Shown here in pieces: positions 16,596-25,224 of a stretch of 64,000 bases of DNA. The notes beneath the pieces are model-generated. The model did no database searches and had not been told where the DNA came from. It was given only the letters and a program-made list of their open reading frames with translations. The translations under genes and the position numbers were made by a program. Origin of the DNA: a bacterium (GTDB lineage Bacteria; SM23-31; JAUVVT01); contig JAUWXV010000001.1 in NCBI GenBank assembly GCA_030616165.1, positions 23,024-87,023 of the forward strand, written 5' to 3'. Positions within the stretch are counted from its first letter, which is position 1. Each line of letters begins with the position of its first letter.

Positions 16596-18323
16596 TTAAA
16601 GCACGGGATGTTTTAAATGAAAATCGGTTGAATCCTGATAAACCTTTGCCAGAGCAAGCATTTCTGCCTCGCCGTAAAGTCTTCCAGTGAATGTGATGCT
16701 TGTAGGAGTGCCTTTTTTTGTAAATCCATTGGGCATAACTACAGCAGGATGTCCGGTCAGATTGGTTAAAAGAAGGTTGTTATTACCGCGAGTAGGTACC
16801 ACGTAAACGTCAATATCAGACATCAATTCAGCCATAGCCTTCATAATTATAGTGCGAAATCGATTGGCTTGAATATATTCAACAGCGGGAACCATTCGGG
16901 CAAGTCGGAAAGTATTTGGCCAGGCACCTCTATTTTGTCGAACAAGAAGGTCATCTTTGTTACTTCTCGTAAGTTCATCAAAGGCAGCAGCCGCTTCAAC
17001 TCTTAAGATGAAGTTTATTGCATTGATAGGATAATCAGGTAACTCGATAGGTATGAGGTTGATACCAAGGGAACGCAGCTTTTCAAGAGTGGCTTTATCG
17101 TTTGCTTTCCATTCTTTGTCTTTTCGCTCATTCTCGAATGCGCTTTTTATATATCCTACACGCAAATTTTTTATACCTGAATTACTATCCCAGTTGAACG
17201 GGATGTCCACAACGGTTCCATCTTTTCCATCTGGACCATAAATGGTGTTTAAAACCAGAGCGCAGTCTTCCACACTCCTGCACATAGGTCCGATTTTATC
17301 CATACTCCAACTCAAAGCCATAGCACCATACCGACTTATCCGCCCGAATGTAGTGCGCAGTCCTGTAACACCACATCTGGTTGACGGGGAAATAATAGAA
17401 CCCAAAGTTTCTGTTCCAATGGAAAATCCAACTAAGCCTCCTGCTGTGGCTGCTCCCGGACCGGCTGAAGAACCGCTTGAACCCTGTTCGGGATTCCAGG
17501 GATTTTTCGTTTCGCCTCCAAACCATACATTTCCCATAGCGAGCGCACCGCTGGTTAATTTTGCAACTAACACCGCACCTGCCTCTTCAAGACGCTTGAC
17601 GACTGTCGCATTATCATCGATTACCTGGTCTTTGTAAGGCATTGCTCCCCATGTGGTTTTATATCCTTTCGTGGAAAAAAGGTCCTTAACTCCCCAGGGA
17701 ATCCCGTGCAGTGCCCCTCGATACCGGCCTTTGGCAATTTCATCACCTGCTTTTTTCGCCTGCTCTATGGCTAATTCTTCTGTCAGAGTAACTATGCACT
17801 GGAGTTTGGGACCGTACTTTTTCAATCTCGACAGATACATTCTTGTAAGTTCTCCAGAACTTACCTTTCCTGATTTGATGAACCGAGATAAATGCGTTAC
17901 TGGCAAAAAAGCCAGTTCTTCAAGATTTGAAGGAATTTGAGATATCTGTACATTGCTTATTTTAATAGGTTTAGATTTTTTCTCAAAAGACATTCCGGGC
18001 AAGATTGGATTAAACTGAAGAGCAGGAGCCACGCTGTTTCCTAATGGAATCTTTCGAAGTTCTTCATATTTTTTAAGGTAATCATTTAATCCATCAACCA
18101 TTAATTCCCGCTCTTCGTCGGTAAATTCTAAACCGGCTAACCCTTCAGCCTCTTTAAGCATATTTTTGGTAATCTTCTCATCTTTCTTACCCTGACATCT
18201 TACAAAGAGTATGCCCGGAAGGAGAGTAGAAGACAATCCAATGCCGGTAAAATAAGACAGAAAGAGGCGGCGGGTTAAATCTCTGTCTTTAGATGAATTT
18301 TTTGATTGTAAAAGATTCGGCAT
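16596..18323 (-). CDS. Tat-exported amidase-signature hydrolase
   Basis: 575 residues. The N-terminus LTRRLFLSYFTGIGLSS is a twin-arginine signal, possibly with a lipobox Cys (FVRCQG). The amidase signature domain (about 140-560) has the Ser-cisSer-Lys triad: Lys in GIPWGVKDLF, cis-Ser and Ser in the GSSGSSAGPGAATAGG run. Homologues hydrolyse amides, and GatA is related, but export excludes a tRNA-charging role. A periplasmic amide or peptide-amide hydrolase is inferred. It ends 67 bases from the convergent hydrolase at 14120-16528. The leader about 45-130 before the domain (EELRKIPLGN) is typical of secreted Asp-tRNA-amidotransferase-like proteins. Confidence 0.8.
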   Translation of the reverse strand: MPNLLQSKNSSKDRDLTRRLFLSYFTGIGLSSTLLPGILFVRCQGKKDEKITKNMLKEAEGLAGLEFTDEERELMVDGLNDYLKKYEELRKIPLGNSVAPALQFNPILPGMSFEKKSKPIKISNVQISQIPSNLEELAFLPVTHLSRFIKSGKVSSGELTRMYLSRLKKYGPKLQCIVTLTEELAIEQAKKAGDEIAKGRYRGALHGIPWGVKDLFSTKGYKTTWGAMPYKDQVIDDNATVVKRLEEAGAVLVAKLTSGALAMGNVWFGGETKNPWNPEQGSSGSSAGPGAATAGGLVGFSIGTETLGSIISPSTRCGVTGLRTTFGRISRYGAMALSWSMDKIGPMCRSVEDCALVLNTIYGPDGKDGTVVDIPFNWDSNSGIKNLRVGYIKSAFENERKDKEWKANDKATLEKLRSLGINLIPIELPDYPINAINFILRVEAAAAFDELTRSNKDDLLVRQNRGAWPNTFRLARMVPAVEYIQANRFRTIIMKAMAELMSDIDVYVVPTRGNNNLLLTNLTGHPAVVMPNGFTKKGTPTSITFTGRLYGEAEMLALAKVYQDSTDFHLKHPVL

Positions 18324-18410
18324 ATTGTTATCCTTTCTTATTATGATTTTATTAAAAGTCTGATTAAGAATAATAAATAATGTATTTAAATTGACATAAA
18401 GTTAATTTGT

Positions 18411-18462
18411 CATTGCGAGTGAAGTCTCCCGAGTACTCGGGGGATGAAGCGTGGCAATCTCA
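18411..18462. repeat. GTCATTGCGAG...GCGTGGCAATCTCA repeat
   Basis: Contains a small hairpin (CCCGAGTACTCGGG) and ends in GCGTGGCAATCTCA (18449-18462), the same 14 bases that form both ends of the element at 31893-31999. Lies in the 572-base gap 18324-18895, in which I see no gene. Confidence 0.65.
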
Positions 18463-18598
18463 ACAATTGAATATATTAGTGATTTAAATAAAAGATTTTA
18501 ATTTTCAGAGTTTGCCAAATTTATTTAATATAAAATATTAGTCAGTATTTTTCAATATAATTTATCTGACCTATTTATAAAATTTTAGAGTAGGATAA

Positions 18599-18734
18599 TT
18601 TGTCATTTCGACCGGAGTCTCCTGAGTACTCAGGGGACAAAGTGTCCTCCGAAGGCGGATCCGCCTTTGGCGGAGAGAAATCTCAAAAGACGAGATGTCT
18701 CGTCCCGACGGTTCGGGTTAAACATGACAAATTG
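18599..18734. repeat. Composite GTCATTTCGAC repeat with hairpins
   Basis: Starts GTCATTTCGACCGGAGTCTC, includes CCTGAGTACTCAGG and GGCGGATCCGCC palindromes, and ends ATGACAAATT, the complement of its beginning. An open frame across it is only the read-through of repeat sequence. Confidence 0.6.
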
Positions 18735-18895
18735 AGATATGCACAATTACTTGTATTTATACGAGTTCATGCAAGGCGAGGTGTTCTTCAAATCGCCACT
18801 TTCAAATTTTCAAGAAGTTTTAACTATTTTTTAAAAAACTGGAGGATATAATATTATGAGTTTGAATCGGCGAAATTCTTCTCATCCCATATCTC

Positions 18896-20308
18896 TTAAT
18901 TTCCAAATCGGGGATTTACAACATTGCTGTAAATAGACCCGAATGTGTATCTCAATCCTATTGAAAAATAGTAACTATATTGAGTGGCAAGTTGTTTCTG
19001 ACGCAGCAGAATTTCCTCTTCCGTTGCACCCTTCTTGGGTAATGACAATTGGTCGTGAATCCTCGATGCGCTTCCTAATAAACTCAGGGAGAATCCTTCA
19101 AAGAGACGCAGGGATAAATTACTAAATAATACTAATCTGTTTTTGCTGAAATCGTGAGAATAGTGTGAACCCGCTAATGTGGTACTCACAGAGCCCCATC
19201 TTTCCTTAACCTCATACGTAGCGGAAAGACTTTCACTAACTAAGTTCTCTCTGAGTTTTTCATAAATAGTTTCTTCGTCGTAGCGAATGTTAGTATTACC
19301 CACTCTGTAAAGAAAACGAAATTCTCTTCGTGTGGATTGAGCGTATGGAAATACATTGTATTCAATGGCAGGTGCAACATTGAAAGAAAATTTAGTATTA
19401 GTATAGATTGATGATAGTGCATCCCCATATACTCCAATCGACCAGTGTCCACCAAGACTTTTAACGAGTAACCCACGAAATGAGTGAGACCTTATAAAAC
19501 TGGAGATTGTATTATCACCTATTTTGTAATTGGTTTCATTATAATTTGTACTAAAAGAAAGGCTTGTTTTCCAGTCGGGTGCTACTCTATCTGCAGAAAC
19601 AGACCCATAAATCGACATACTTTTTATGGATTCCTCTCCATTAAAAAAACCCCTGATACTGCTATTAAATACCCAGTAGTCCCATTTGTCCACCACAGCA
19701 CCCGGGTCTGTCCTCTTCCTGTAATTAATAGAAATATATTCGGCAAGAGGAGTTTTAGATACATAAGGCATTAAGCCCATTTTAAGAATCCTCACAATCC
19801 CGCTCCTGCGGATTTCTTGTGTGTCTGTTTGTCTTGATACGTACTTTAGCGTATCATTCTGATTAACAAAGTTTTGCTGCCCGGTAAGAGTCAGTGTGTA
19901 TTCTAATCCTCCGGCACCAGTCCTCTGAGTTGTCAGCATTATATAGACCTGTGCTTGTTTCCTGTCCCGCACGTAATTCACGAAAGGGATTTCCCTTTTA
20001 ATGTGATCCTGATAGGAAGACAATCTGTCGAGGAAGATTCTTACGGCACTCTCCTGCAGTTCTGTACTGTCACTTTCGACCTCTTGTGAATAAGATTGGG
20101 GAATTGAAATAAAACAAATCAAAAATAGTATGGTGCTGAGATAAAGAAAAGTCAATGACAGGGCAGTTCTAAAGCGAGAAATGACTGCAGTCATTGAGGG
20201 GAATACCATCACAAAACGCTGTTTGTAGTTTTTATTCATACAACTAAGTGAGCGCTTTGAATTACCGAACAATACAAAACAAGAAAAAATGCGAATAAAT
20301 TGATTCAT
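18896..20308 (-). CDS. Outer-membrane beta-barrel protein, paralogue A
   Basis: 470 residues. The start at 20308 has RBS GGGAG about 9 bases upstream. Two hydrophobic stretches lie at the N-terminus (about 5-16 and 45-66); the second, ending in PQSYSQE, looks like the real signal. An alpha/beta region follows with FVNYVRDRKQAQVYIMLTTQ and TGAGGLEYTLTLTGQQNF, a motif set I have seen in conserved hypothetical proteins of FCB and Gemmatimonadetes genomes, then DTLKY and a C-terminal barrel rich in alternating aromatic strands, ending FGSIYSNVVNPRFGN. It is a close paralogue of 20965-22422 but lacks that copy's Gly-rich tail. Function unknown. Confidence 0.65.
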   Translation of the reverse strand: MNQFIRIFSCFVLFGNSKRSLSCMNKNYKQRFVMVFPSMTAVISRFRTALSLTFLYLSTILFLICFISIPQSYSQEVESDSTELQESAVRIFLDRLSSYQDHIKREIPFVNYVRDRKQAQVYIMLTTQRTGAGGLEYTLTLTGQQNFVNQNDTLKYVSRQTDTQEIRRSGIVRILKMGLMPYVSKTPLAEYISINYRKRTDPGAVVDKWDYWVFNSSIRGFFNGEESIKSMSIYGSVSADRVAPDWKTSLSFSTNYNETNYKIGDNTISSFIRSHSFRGLLVKSLGGHWSIGVYGDALSSIYTNTKFSFNVAPAIEYNVFPYAQSTRREFRFLYRVGNTNIRYDEETIYEKLRENLVSESLSATYEVKERWGSVSTTLAGSHYSHDFSKNRLVLFSNLSLRLFEGFSLSLLGSASRIHDQLSLPKKGATEEEILLRQKQLATQYSYYFSIGLRYTFGSIYSNVVNPRFGN

Positions 20309-20455
20309 AGTGAATTACTCCCTGAGTTTATATTTAAAAGGTATTTCGACTAACTTGTTATTTAAGATGACACGGCAAAAAGTAAAAATTAAGGAGTTTA
20401 ATGATGGGTTCAATAAATAAATTCTATTGTAAATTAAGAACTTATACACCAGACT

Positions 20456-20482
20456 GTCATTCCCGCGAAAGCGGGAATCCAC
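20456..20482. repeat. GTCATTCCCGCGAAAGCGGGAATCC hairpin
   Basis: Arms TTCCCGC / GCGGGAA around a GAAA loop. This short hairpin type is widespread in bacterial intergenic DNA. Confidence 0.7.
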
Positions 20483-20745
20483 CTTTTGCCGCTTCGTCAT
20501 TTGAAGAATATGGATTATGATAGTATATGTTCAATTTTTCAGTCCTATAAATATATGACTATCTAAATTTGTTAATAGTTTTACTAAATTTAATATGCGG
20601 AGTTCCTTATTAATACAATGTTAGGACGGATTACGCTGGTGTTAATCTCTGTAGTTCTGTAATTTTTATAAAAAGGATTATAAGAAAAAAGACAATTATT
20701 CCCCCATCTAATCATTTTCCAATTTTTATTTCTTTTATATATTTA

Positions 20746-20774
20746 AATATAATAAAATCAAATAAATTAGTCAA
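20746..20774 (-). promoter_or_regulatory. Promoter of outer-membrane paralogue A
   Basis: Minus strand: TTGACT (20774-20769), 17 bases, TATATT (20751-20746). The downstream leader (to about 20703) is nearly the same as that of paralogue B, so the promoter was duplicated with the gene. It leaves an untranslated leader of about 430 bases. Confidence 0.65.
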
Positions 20775-20829
20775 GGTATTCTTTAAGTTTTATGTAAAAA
20801 TTTATCACATTGAATATTAATCAAAGAAT

Positions 20830-20866
20830 AAAAAAGCCCATTGCATTAACAATCTGTAATGGGCAA
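20830..20866 (-). terminator. Rho-independent terminator after paralogue B
   Basis: Stem GCCCATT (20836-20842) / AATGGGC (20858-20864), followed on the minus strand by a run of T. It lies about 100 bases after the stop at 20965. Confidence 0.7.
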
Positions 20867-20964
20867 AAATATTTGTTATTATTTTATCAACTATTGGTGG
20901 AAGGGCCCTTTTTATTCGTATTATAAATGCAGTCTGAACAACTTCTAATCCATGTCACTTAATC

Positions 20965-22422
20965 TCAACGAAATCCACCTCCTCCTCCACCCCCACCACC
21001 TCTACCTCGAGGACTTCCAAATCGAGGATTTACAACGTTGCTGTAAATAGACCCAAATGTGTATCTAAATCCCACTGAAACCATGTAGTCATATTGAGTG
21101 GCAAGTTGCCTCTGACGCAGCAAGATTTCCTCATCCGTTGCCTCCTCCATAGGTAATGATAATTGGTCATGAATCCAGGATACGTTTGCGAATATAGTTA
21201 TGGAAAGTCCTTCAAAAAGGCGAAGGGATAAATTACTGCGTAATTCTAAACGCTTTTTCCTGAAATCGTGAAAGTAGTGTGAACCTTCCAATGTGGATGT
21301 CACAGAGCCCCATCTTTCCTTAACCTCATACGTAGCAGAAAGACTTTCATTAAATAAGTTCTCTCTGAGTTTTTCATAAACGGTTTCTTCGTCATAGCGA
21401 ATGTTAGTATCGCCTATTCTGTAAAGAAAACGAAATTCCCTTCTCGTAGATTCAGCATAGGGGAACACATTGTATTCAATTGCAGGTGCCACACTGAAAG
21501 ATAATTTAGTGTTAGCATAGATTGATGATAGTGCAGACCCATATCCTCCAATCGACCAATGTTCACCAAGACTTTTGACAATCAACCCCTGAAATCTCTG
21601 AGACCTTCTATAACTGAGAATAGTACCGTCTTCTGTTACGTAACGGCCTTCATCATAGTCTGTGTCTATACCAAAGTTTATTTTCCAGTAAGGGGTTACA
21701 CGGTCAATAGAAAAAGAGGCATCAATTGAATAGCTTTTTCTCTTCTCTTCTCCATTAGTGCGACCGCTGATATTGGTATTGAAAACCCAATAGTCCCACT
21801 TATCCACCACAGCAGTTGGCTCTGCCCTCAGCCTGTAATTAACAGAAATATAATCACCAAGCGGAGTTTTAGACACATAGCGTACCAAGCCCATCTTAAG
21901 AATCCGTACAAGCCCGCTCCGAATGATTTCCTGGGTATCTGCTTGTTTTGATACATACTTCAATGTATCGTTCATGCCGACAAAATTTTGCTGTCCGATG
22001 AGTGTTATTGTGTATTCCATTCCTCCAGCGCCGGTCCTCTGCTGTGTTAGCATCACATAAACCTGCGCTTGTTTCCTGTCCCGAACATAATTCACGAAAG
22101 TAATCTCCCTTTTGACATGATCTTGATAAAGACGCGATACGTCAAGGAAAATTTTTACGGCACTCTCTCGCAATGCTGTGGTATCACTTTTTGCTTCCTG
22201 AGAATAAGAGTGAGGAACCGAAATAAAACAAATCAAAAATAGTATGGCACCTAAATAAAGAAGGGTCAATGACAGGACAGTTTTAAAGCGAGAAATTGGT
22301 GCCGTCATTGAGGAAAATACCATCAGAAAACGGTGTTTATAGTTTTTATTCATACAACTAAGTGAACGCTTTGGACCTCCGAACAATAAAAAACAAGATA
22401 AAATGCCAACAAATCGTTTCAT
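20965..22422 (-). CDS. Outer-membrane beta-barrel protein, paralogue B, with Gly-rich tail
   Basis: 485 residues, aligned along its whole length with 18896-20308 (for example FVNYVRDRKQAQVY, RTGAGGMEYT, HWSIGGYGSALSSIYANTKL). Start at 22422 with RBS AAGGAG. The N-terminal double hydrophobic region is conserved, so the longer start is probably genuine in both. The last strand FGSIYSNVVNPRFGS is followed by RGRGGGGGGGGGFR, a basic Gly-rich tail absent from paralogue A. Such a tail after the terminal barrel strand is odd because an aromatic end residue usually guides barrel assembly; here the final residues FR still include Phe. Tandem duplication with promoter. Function unknown. Confidence 0.65.
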   Translation of the reverse strand: MKRFVGILSCFLLFGGPKRSLSCMNKNYKHRFLMVFSSMTAPISRFKTVLSLTLLYLGAILFLICFISVPHSYSQEAKSDTTALRESAVKIFLDVSRLYQDHVKREITFVNYVRDRKQAQVYVMLTQQRTGAGGMEYTITLIGQQNFVGMNDTLKYVSKQADTQEIIRSGLVRILKMGLVRYVSKTPLGDYISVNYRLRAEPTAVVDKWDYWVFNTNISGRTNGEEKRKSYSIDASFSIDRVTPYWKINFGIDTDYDEGRYVTEDGTILSYRRSQRFQGLIVKSLGEHWSIGGYGSALSSIYANTKLSFSVAPAIEYNVFPYAESTRREFRFLYRIGDTNIRYDEETVYEKLRENLFNESLSATYEVKERWGSVTSTLEGSHYFHDFRKKRLELRSNLSLRLFEGLSITIFANVSWIHDQLSLPMEEATDEEILLRQRQLATQYDYMVSVGFRYTFGSIYSNVVNPRFGSPRGRGGGGGGGGGFR

Positions 22423-22776
22423 TGTAGATCTCTCCTTAAGTTCAGGTTAAAGTGGATACTTATATAACTCGTTTATATTCAAGGTATTTCGGATTTCTAT
22501 TACTGTAAATTTATTGTTTTCCTTATTATTTCATTATCTACTTGAGTTTTTAATCTTGCTTTATATACATTTTTTATCCAAAATAATTCAAAAAAGAATT
22601 TTATTTATTAAAAAATTTTGTTTTATATTAACTTAAGAATTAAAAAAAACAAAATCGGAGACTGGTGAAAAAGTTTTATGAAATAAGTTGAATCTGATTT
22701 TTAAAACGGAGAAATAACATCAAATCATGTTCCACCATCTAATCATTTTCCAATTTTTATTACTTTTATATGCATA

Positions 22777-22805
22777 AATATAATAAATTCAAGGACATTA
22801 GTCAA
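22777..22805 (-). promoter_or_regulatory. Promoter of outer-membrane paralogue B
   Basis: Minus strand: TTGACT (22805-22800), 17 bases, TATATT (22782-22777). The surrounding block 22733-22815 matches 20703-20784. Otherwise the 573-base gap 22423-22995 holds only the terminator at 22883; no gene seen. Confidence 0.65.
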
Positions 22806-22882
22806 GTTATTCTGAAAGTTTTATAAAATTTTTTTTTTTTAAAAATCTGGCATTTTTAATTTTGTAACCTGATAAAATTTTA

Positions 22883-22930
22883 ATAAAAAAGCCCATTAAT
22901 AAAAATTATTAATGGGCTTGGGTGTTTTTT
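22883..22930 (-). terminator. Strong terminator, likely bidirectional
   Basis: Perfect 14-base arms, 22889-22902 (AAGCCCATTAATAA) and 22906-22919, with T-runs on both strands. It serves the minus-strand exported Cys-rich protein ending at 22996. Confidence 0.75.
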
Positions 22931-22995
22931 ATTTCTGCAGAGTATGAATTATATTCCCCAACTATATATATTTACATAATTTTTATTTAAAAATA

Positions 22996-23421
22996 TCACT
23001 TATTAGATTCAGCGGTAGAAGTTTGACAACTTGGACAACTGCTTCCTGACTCAGCAGTCTTTGAATCCTGTAATTTCAAATCAGTGAAATTAACTTTTTT
23101 GGATACCGGGCAGATATAACCGCTTACTTCTACATTTTTCCCCACATAATTCTCAAGAGTTGAAACTTTCTTTGCTTCTTCGTTAAAAAGATGGATTTTC
23201 CCATCTGATGTCTTAAGAGCATATTTATGATTACATGATTCACCTTCACTCTTCTCAGGATGGGTGGAAGCACAGTCGCCGCTGCATTCTTTTCCTTCTT
23301 CGTTAATAAGAACTACTGCTCCTTTTAACGACTTTGAGGAATCATCGGCTGCAATTGAAGTTGAGACAAAAAATAAAAATAACGCAAGAAACAATGACAC
23401 TATCAAATTTTTTGAATTCAT
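22996..23421 (-). CDS. Small exported Cys-rich protein
   Basis: 141 residues from the ATG at 23421, chosen because AAGGAG lies 8 bases upstream; a longer frame to 23460 lacks such a site. Signal peptide about 1-25 (LFLALFLFFVSTSIAA). The mature part has seven Cys, including KECSGDC, ESCNH, YICPVSK and a C-terminal SSCPSC, with a GKNVEVSGYICP strand that looks like a small OB-type or copper-binding-like beta fold. I do not recognise the family. Cys pairs and export suggest metal binding or disulfides. Own terminator downstream; stands alone. Confidence 0.6.
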   Translation of the reverse strand: MNSKNLIVSLFLALFLFFVSTSIAADDSSKSLKGAVVLINEEGKECSGDCASTHPEKSEGESCNHKYALKTSDGKIHLFNEEAKKVSTLENYVGKNVEVSGYICPVSKKVNFTDLKLQDSKTAESGSSCPSCQTSTAESNK

Positions 23422-23591
23422 AGCACACTCCTTAACTGTTAAAATGATTATTAAGTGCATTTCATATTTTTTGTATTAGAAAAACTGCGAGAAGTTTTAA
23501 ATATCTAACATAAAATATTTTTTTAAAGTTCCCTCATCTAAAAAATTTATTAAAAAAAATTCGAAAAAGGGTATTCAGTCAGCGAAGGAAT

Positions 23592-23870
23592 TTATTTCTT
23601 ATCTTTCCAGTTCCACCATTTTAGAAGTTTCGGGTTGTGTTTTTTGTTGGATGCATAATAGACAGCACAGCGGAATACATAAAGCATACATCTGTCTATA
23701 TGTGTGCCCTTTTGATGTGAAAGTTTGAAGTAAAGTTCTTCAGGGTTCCGGTTTTTAAAATCTTGAACTTAACGGAAACCCAGGTTCCACAAACCTTTGG
23801 CGATTTTTTTACCGACACCGGAAATCTGCTGTAAATCTTTCAATACGGATTGTTTTTTAGATTTTGTCAT
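23592..23870 (-). pseudogene. Cdd1/pathogenicity-locus helix-hairpin-helix protein, interrupted by one stop
   Basis: Read from the ATG at 23870, the frame gives a 92-residue protein with a single in-frame TAA at codon 34 (23771-23769). Before it: VLKDLQQISGVGKKIAKGLW, a helix-hairpin-helix. After it: NRNPEELYFKLSHQKGTHID and CVLYVFRCAVYY-like (here CMLYVFRCAVYYASNKKHNP), ending LKWWNWKDKK. This is the PF11731 (pathogenicity locus, Cdd1) family in full length. It starts 11 bases after the Gfo/Idh gene and would be co-transcribed. Either a recent inactivation or a base-call error; everything else is intact. Confidence 0.75.
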
Positions 23871-23881
23871 ATAATCCTGTA

Positions 23882-24859
23882 CTATATAAATTTCCAGTCG
23901 TTAAAGATAATTTCTTCTATACTGGCAACTTCCCGTCCAGTTTCGCCGTTAACGGCAGGATTGTAGTCGTCAAGCACAGCCTGAGTAAAATCCTCAATTA
24001 AGGGCTGGTGAAAGTTTGCTTCAGGCGGGTGCTCTTCGGTGCGGTCTCCGGTTTGTGTCCTTACGGTCATATAACCTGCGTTAAGGACCGGAACATGAAT
24101 TGAACCCTTATCGCCGAATATATCCATCGTGTCCTGAGGTTCGTATGCCGCATGAGTTATGTTCAAGATAGCGTTTGGTCCGGAGTTAAAAGAGAAAAAT
24201 GCAGTAGATGTGTCTTCCACTTCCCTATCAAAAAGAACTCTACTGATAAAGCCCTTTGTATATTTCACCGGACCAAATATGTTAAGCAGTACCTCTATAC
24301 GATGGCATCCGAAATCAAACATCGGACCTCCGCCTGCCTGTTCTTTCCTTAGGAACCAGTATTGGCTGTCGGTGGGTAGCGGATTGAAATACTCGAATGC
24401 ATTTATCTGGGAGAAGACAACTTGACCTATTTCACCGGAAGCGATGATTTCTTTTATGCGGTCGATGACAGGATAAAAATTACGGTAATATGCAATTCCA
24501 AGTTTAACGTTGTTGGCACGGCAGGCAGATATCATCCTGTCGCACTCGGCAACTGTCAATGCCATTGGCTTCTCGCACAGCACTTGTTTGCCTGATTCTG
24601 CGGCGGCGATAGTCTGCGGGCAGTGAAGATTCACCGGCGTTGCTACATATACTGCGTCAATTTCATCATCGGTAACCAGTTCCTGCCAGGTTTTGTGCCA
24701 TTTTCGGGCACCGAATTCAGAAGCAAAGGATTCAGCCAGTTCGTAATTTGCCCTGTTTATTGCAAAAAACTCGCAGTTGGGCAAATCTCTTAAAGCAGGC
24801 GCAACACGTTTTCTCGAGATGTCCCCGCAGCCAATAAGTCCCCATTTTAGTTTTTTCAT
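23882..24859 (-). CDS. Gfo/Idh/MocA-family NAD(P)-dependent oxidoreductase
   Basis: 325 residues. N-terminal Rossmann fold with WGLIGCGDISRKRVAPAL (GxGxxS-type), the family CEKPM motif near residue 95, and a C-terminal alpha/beta domain with GGGPMFDFGCHRIEVLLNIFG, where the conserved Asp and His form the catalytic pair. Such enzymes oxidise or reduce sugars and inositols; the substrate is not determined. No signal peptide, so cytoplasmic. The ATG at 24859 is used; a TTG two codons earlier is nearer the GGGGAG site and cannot be excluded. GC-richer than its surroundings. Confidence 0.85.
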   Translation of the reverse strand: MKKLKWGLIGCGDISRKRVAPALRDLPNCEFFAINRANYELAESFASEFGARKWHKTWQELVTDDEIDAVYVATPVNLHCPQTIAAAESGKQVLCEKPMALTVAECDRMISACRANNVKLGIAYYRNFYPVIDRIKEIIASGEIGQVVFSQINAFEYFNPLPTDSQYWFLRKEQAGGGPMFDFGCHRIEVLLNIFGPVKYTKGFISRVLFDREVEDTSTAFFSFNSGPNAILNITHAAYEPQDTMDIFGDKGSIHVPVLNAGYMTVRTQTGDRTEEHPPEANFHQPLIEDFTQAVLDDYNPAVNGETGREVASIEEIIFNDWKFI

Positions 24860-24917
24860 TGTCAAAGAAACTCCCCGAAAATATTAATAGATTTACTTGT
24901 ACAAACAGAATAAATTA

Positions 24918-24946
24918 AATATATTAATGGATAATATTAATGTCAA
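24918..24946 (-). promoter_or_regulatory. Sigma70-type promoter of the Gfo/Idh gene
   Basis: Minus strand: TTGACA (24946-24941), 17 bases, TATATT (24923-24918), about 60 bases before the start codon. Confidence 0.65.
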
Positions 24947-24964
24947 TGTTTTAATTGGAAGAAA

Positions 24965-25042
24965 AGTAGGGGCGAAGCATTTTTTTGTCTATGCTCTGAA
25001 TTTTTCGAAAACTCTTTAATTGAATGCTTTGCCCACACTACT
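24965..25042. repeat. Long-loop GTAGGGGCGAAGCATT repeat
   Basis: GTAGGGGCGAAGCATT ... AATGCTTTGCCCACACTAC. The centre (GTCTATGCTCTGAA, TTTTTCGAAAACT) is the reverse complement of the centre of the 10294 copy, so the whole 75-base element is conserved, not only its arms. It separates the two divergent promoters at 24918 and 25107. Confidence 0.7.
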
Positions 25043-25106
25043 TTTTTTTAAACTCAAGCATTTTCTTAATTTATGATGCTTTTTTAAATACTCTTTAAAA
25101 AAATAC

Positions 25107-25135
25107 TTGACAGGGAATTTTTGTTTTTGTATATT
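25107..25135 (+). promoter_or_regulatory. Near-consensus promoter of the sulfur assimilation operon
   Basis: TTGACA (25107-25112), 17 bases, TATATT (25130-25135). Transcription should start near 25142, about 80 bases before the Rrf2 gene. Confidence 0.75.
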
Positions 25136-25155
25136 TCCTACTAATTTGATAGGAA
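25135..25155 (+). promoter_or_regulatory. Inverted-repeat operator TTCCTA-N9-TAGGAA
   Basis: Perfect 6-base arms (25135-25140, 25150-25155) that overlap the -10 box and the expected start of transcription; a further GGAAT half-site follows at about 25161. The position suits repression, most simply by the Rrf2 protein encoded next. Confidence 0.6.
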
Positions 25156-25224
25156 TAGTTGGAATAATATTTTGAATCAAGTATAAGTTTAAATTAAATA
25201 TTCGGATAGAAGGGGTGATGGCTA

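Larger units (their letters stand above)
20309..20964. other. Spacer between the two paralogues
   Basis: 656 bases with the leader and promoter of paralogue A (20746-20774), a short hairpin repeat (20456-20482), the TGACACGGCAAAAA motif near 20367 (also at about 61031 and 63348), and the terminator of paralogue B (20830-20866). No gene seen. Confidence 0.6.

Noticed and set aside
18600-18851. 83-codon open frame
   Set aside because: It reads through composite dispersed repeats and palindromes; no RBS.
23769-23771. Recoded stop codon in the Cdd1-type gene
   Set aside because: The codon is TAA, used as an ordinary stop in many genes here, and there is no associated structure; mutation or error is simpler.
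25136-25224. TPP or SAM riboswitch before the sulfur/thiazole operon
   Set aside because: The leader is too short and lacks the conserved CTGAGA/ACCTGA elements; the same check before 50717 was negative.
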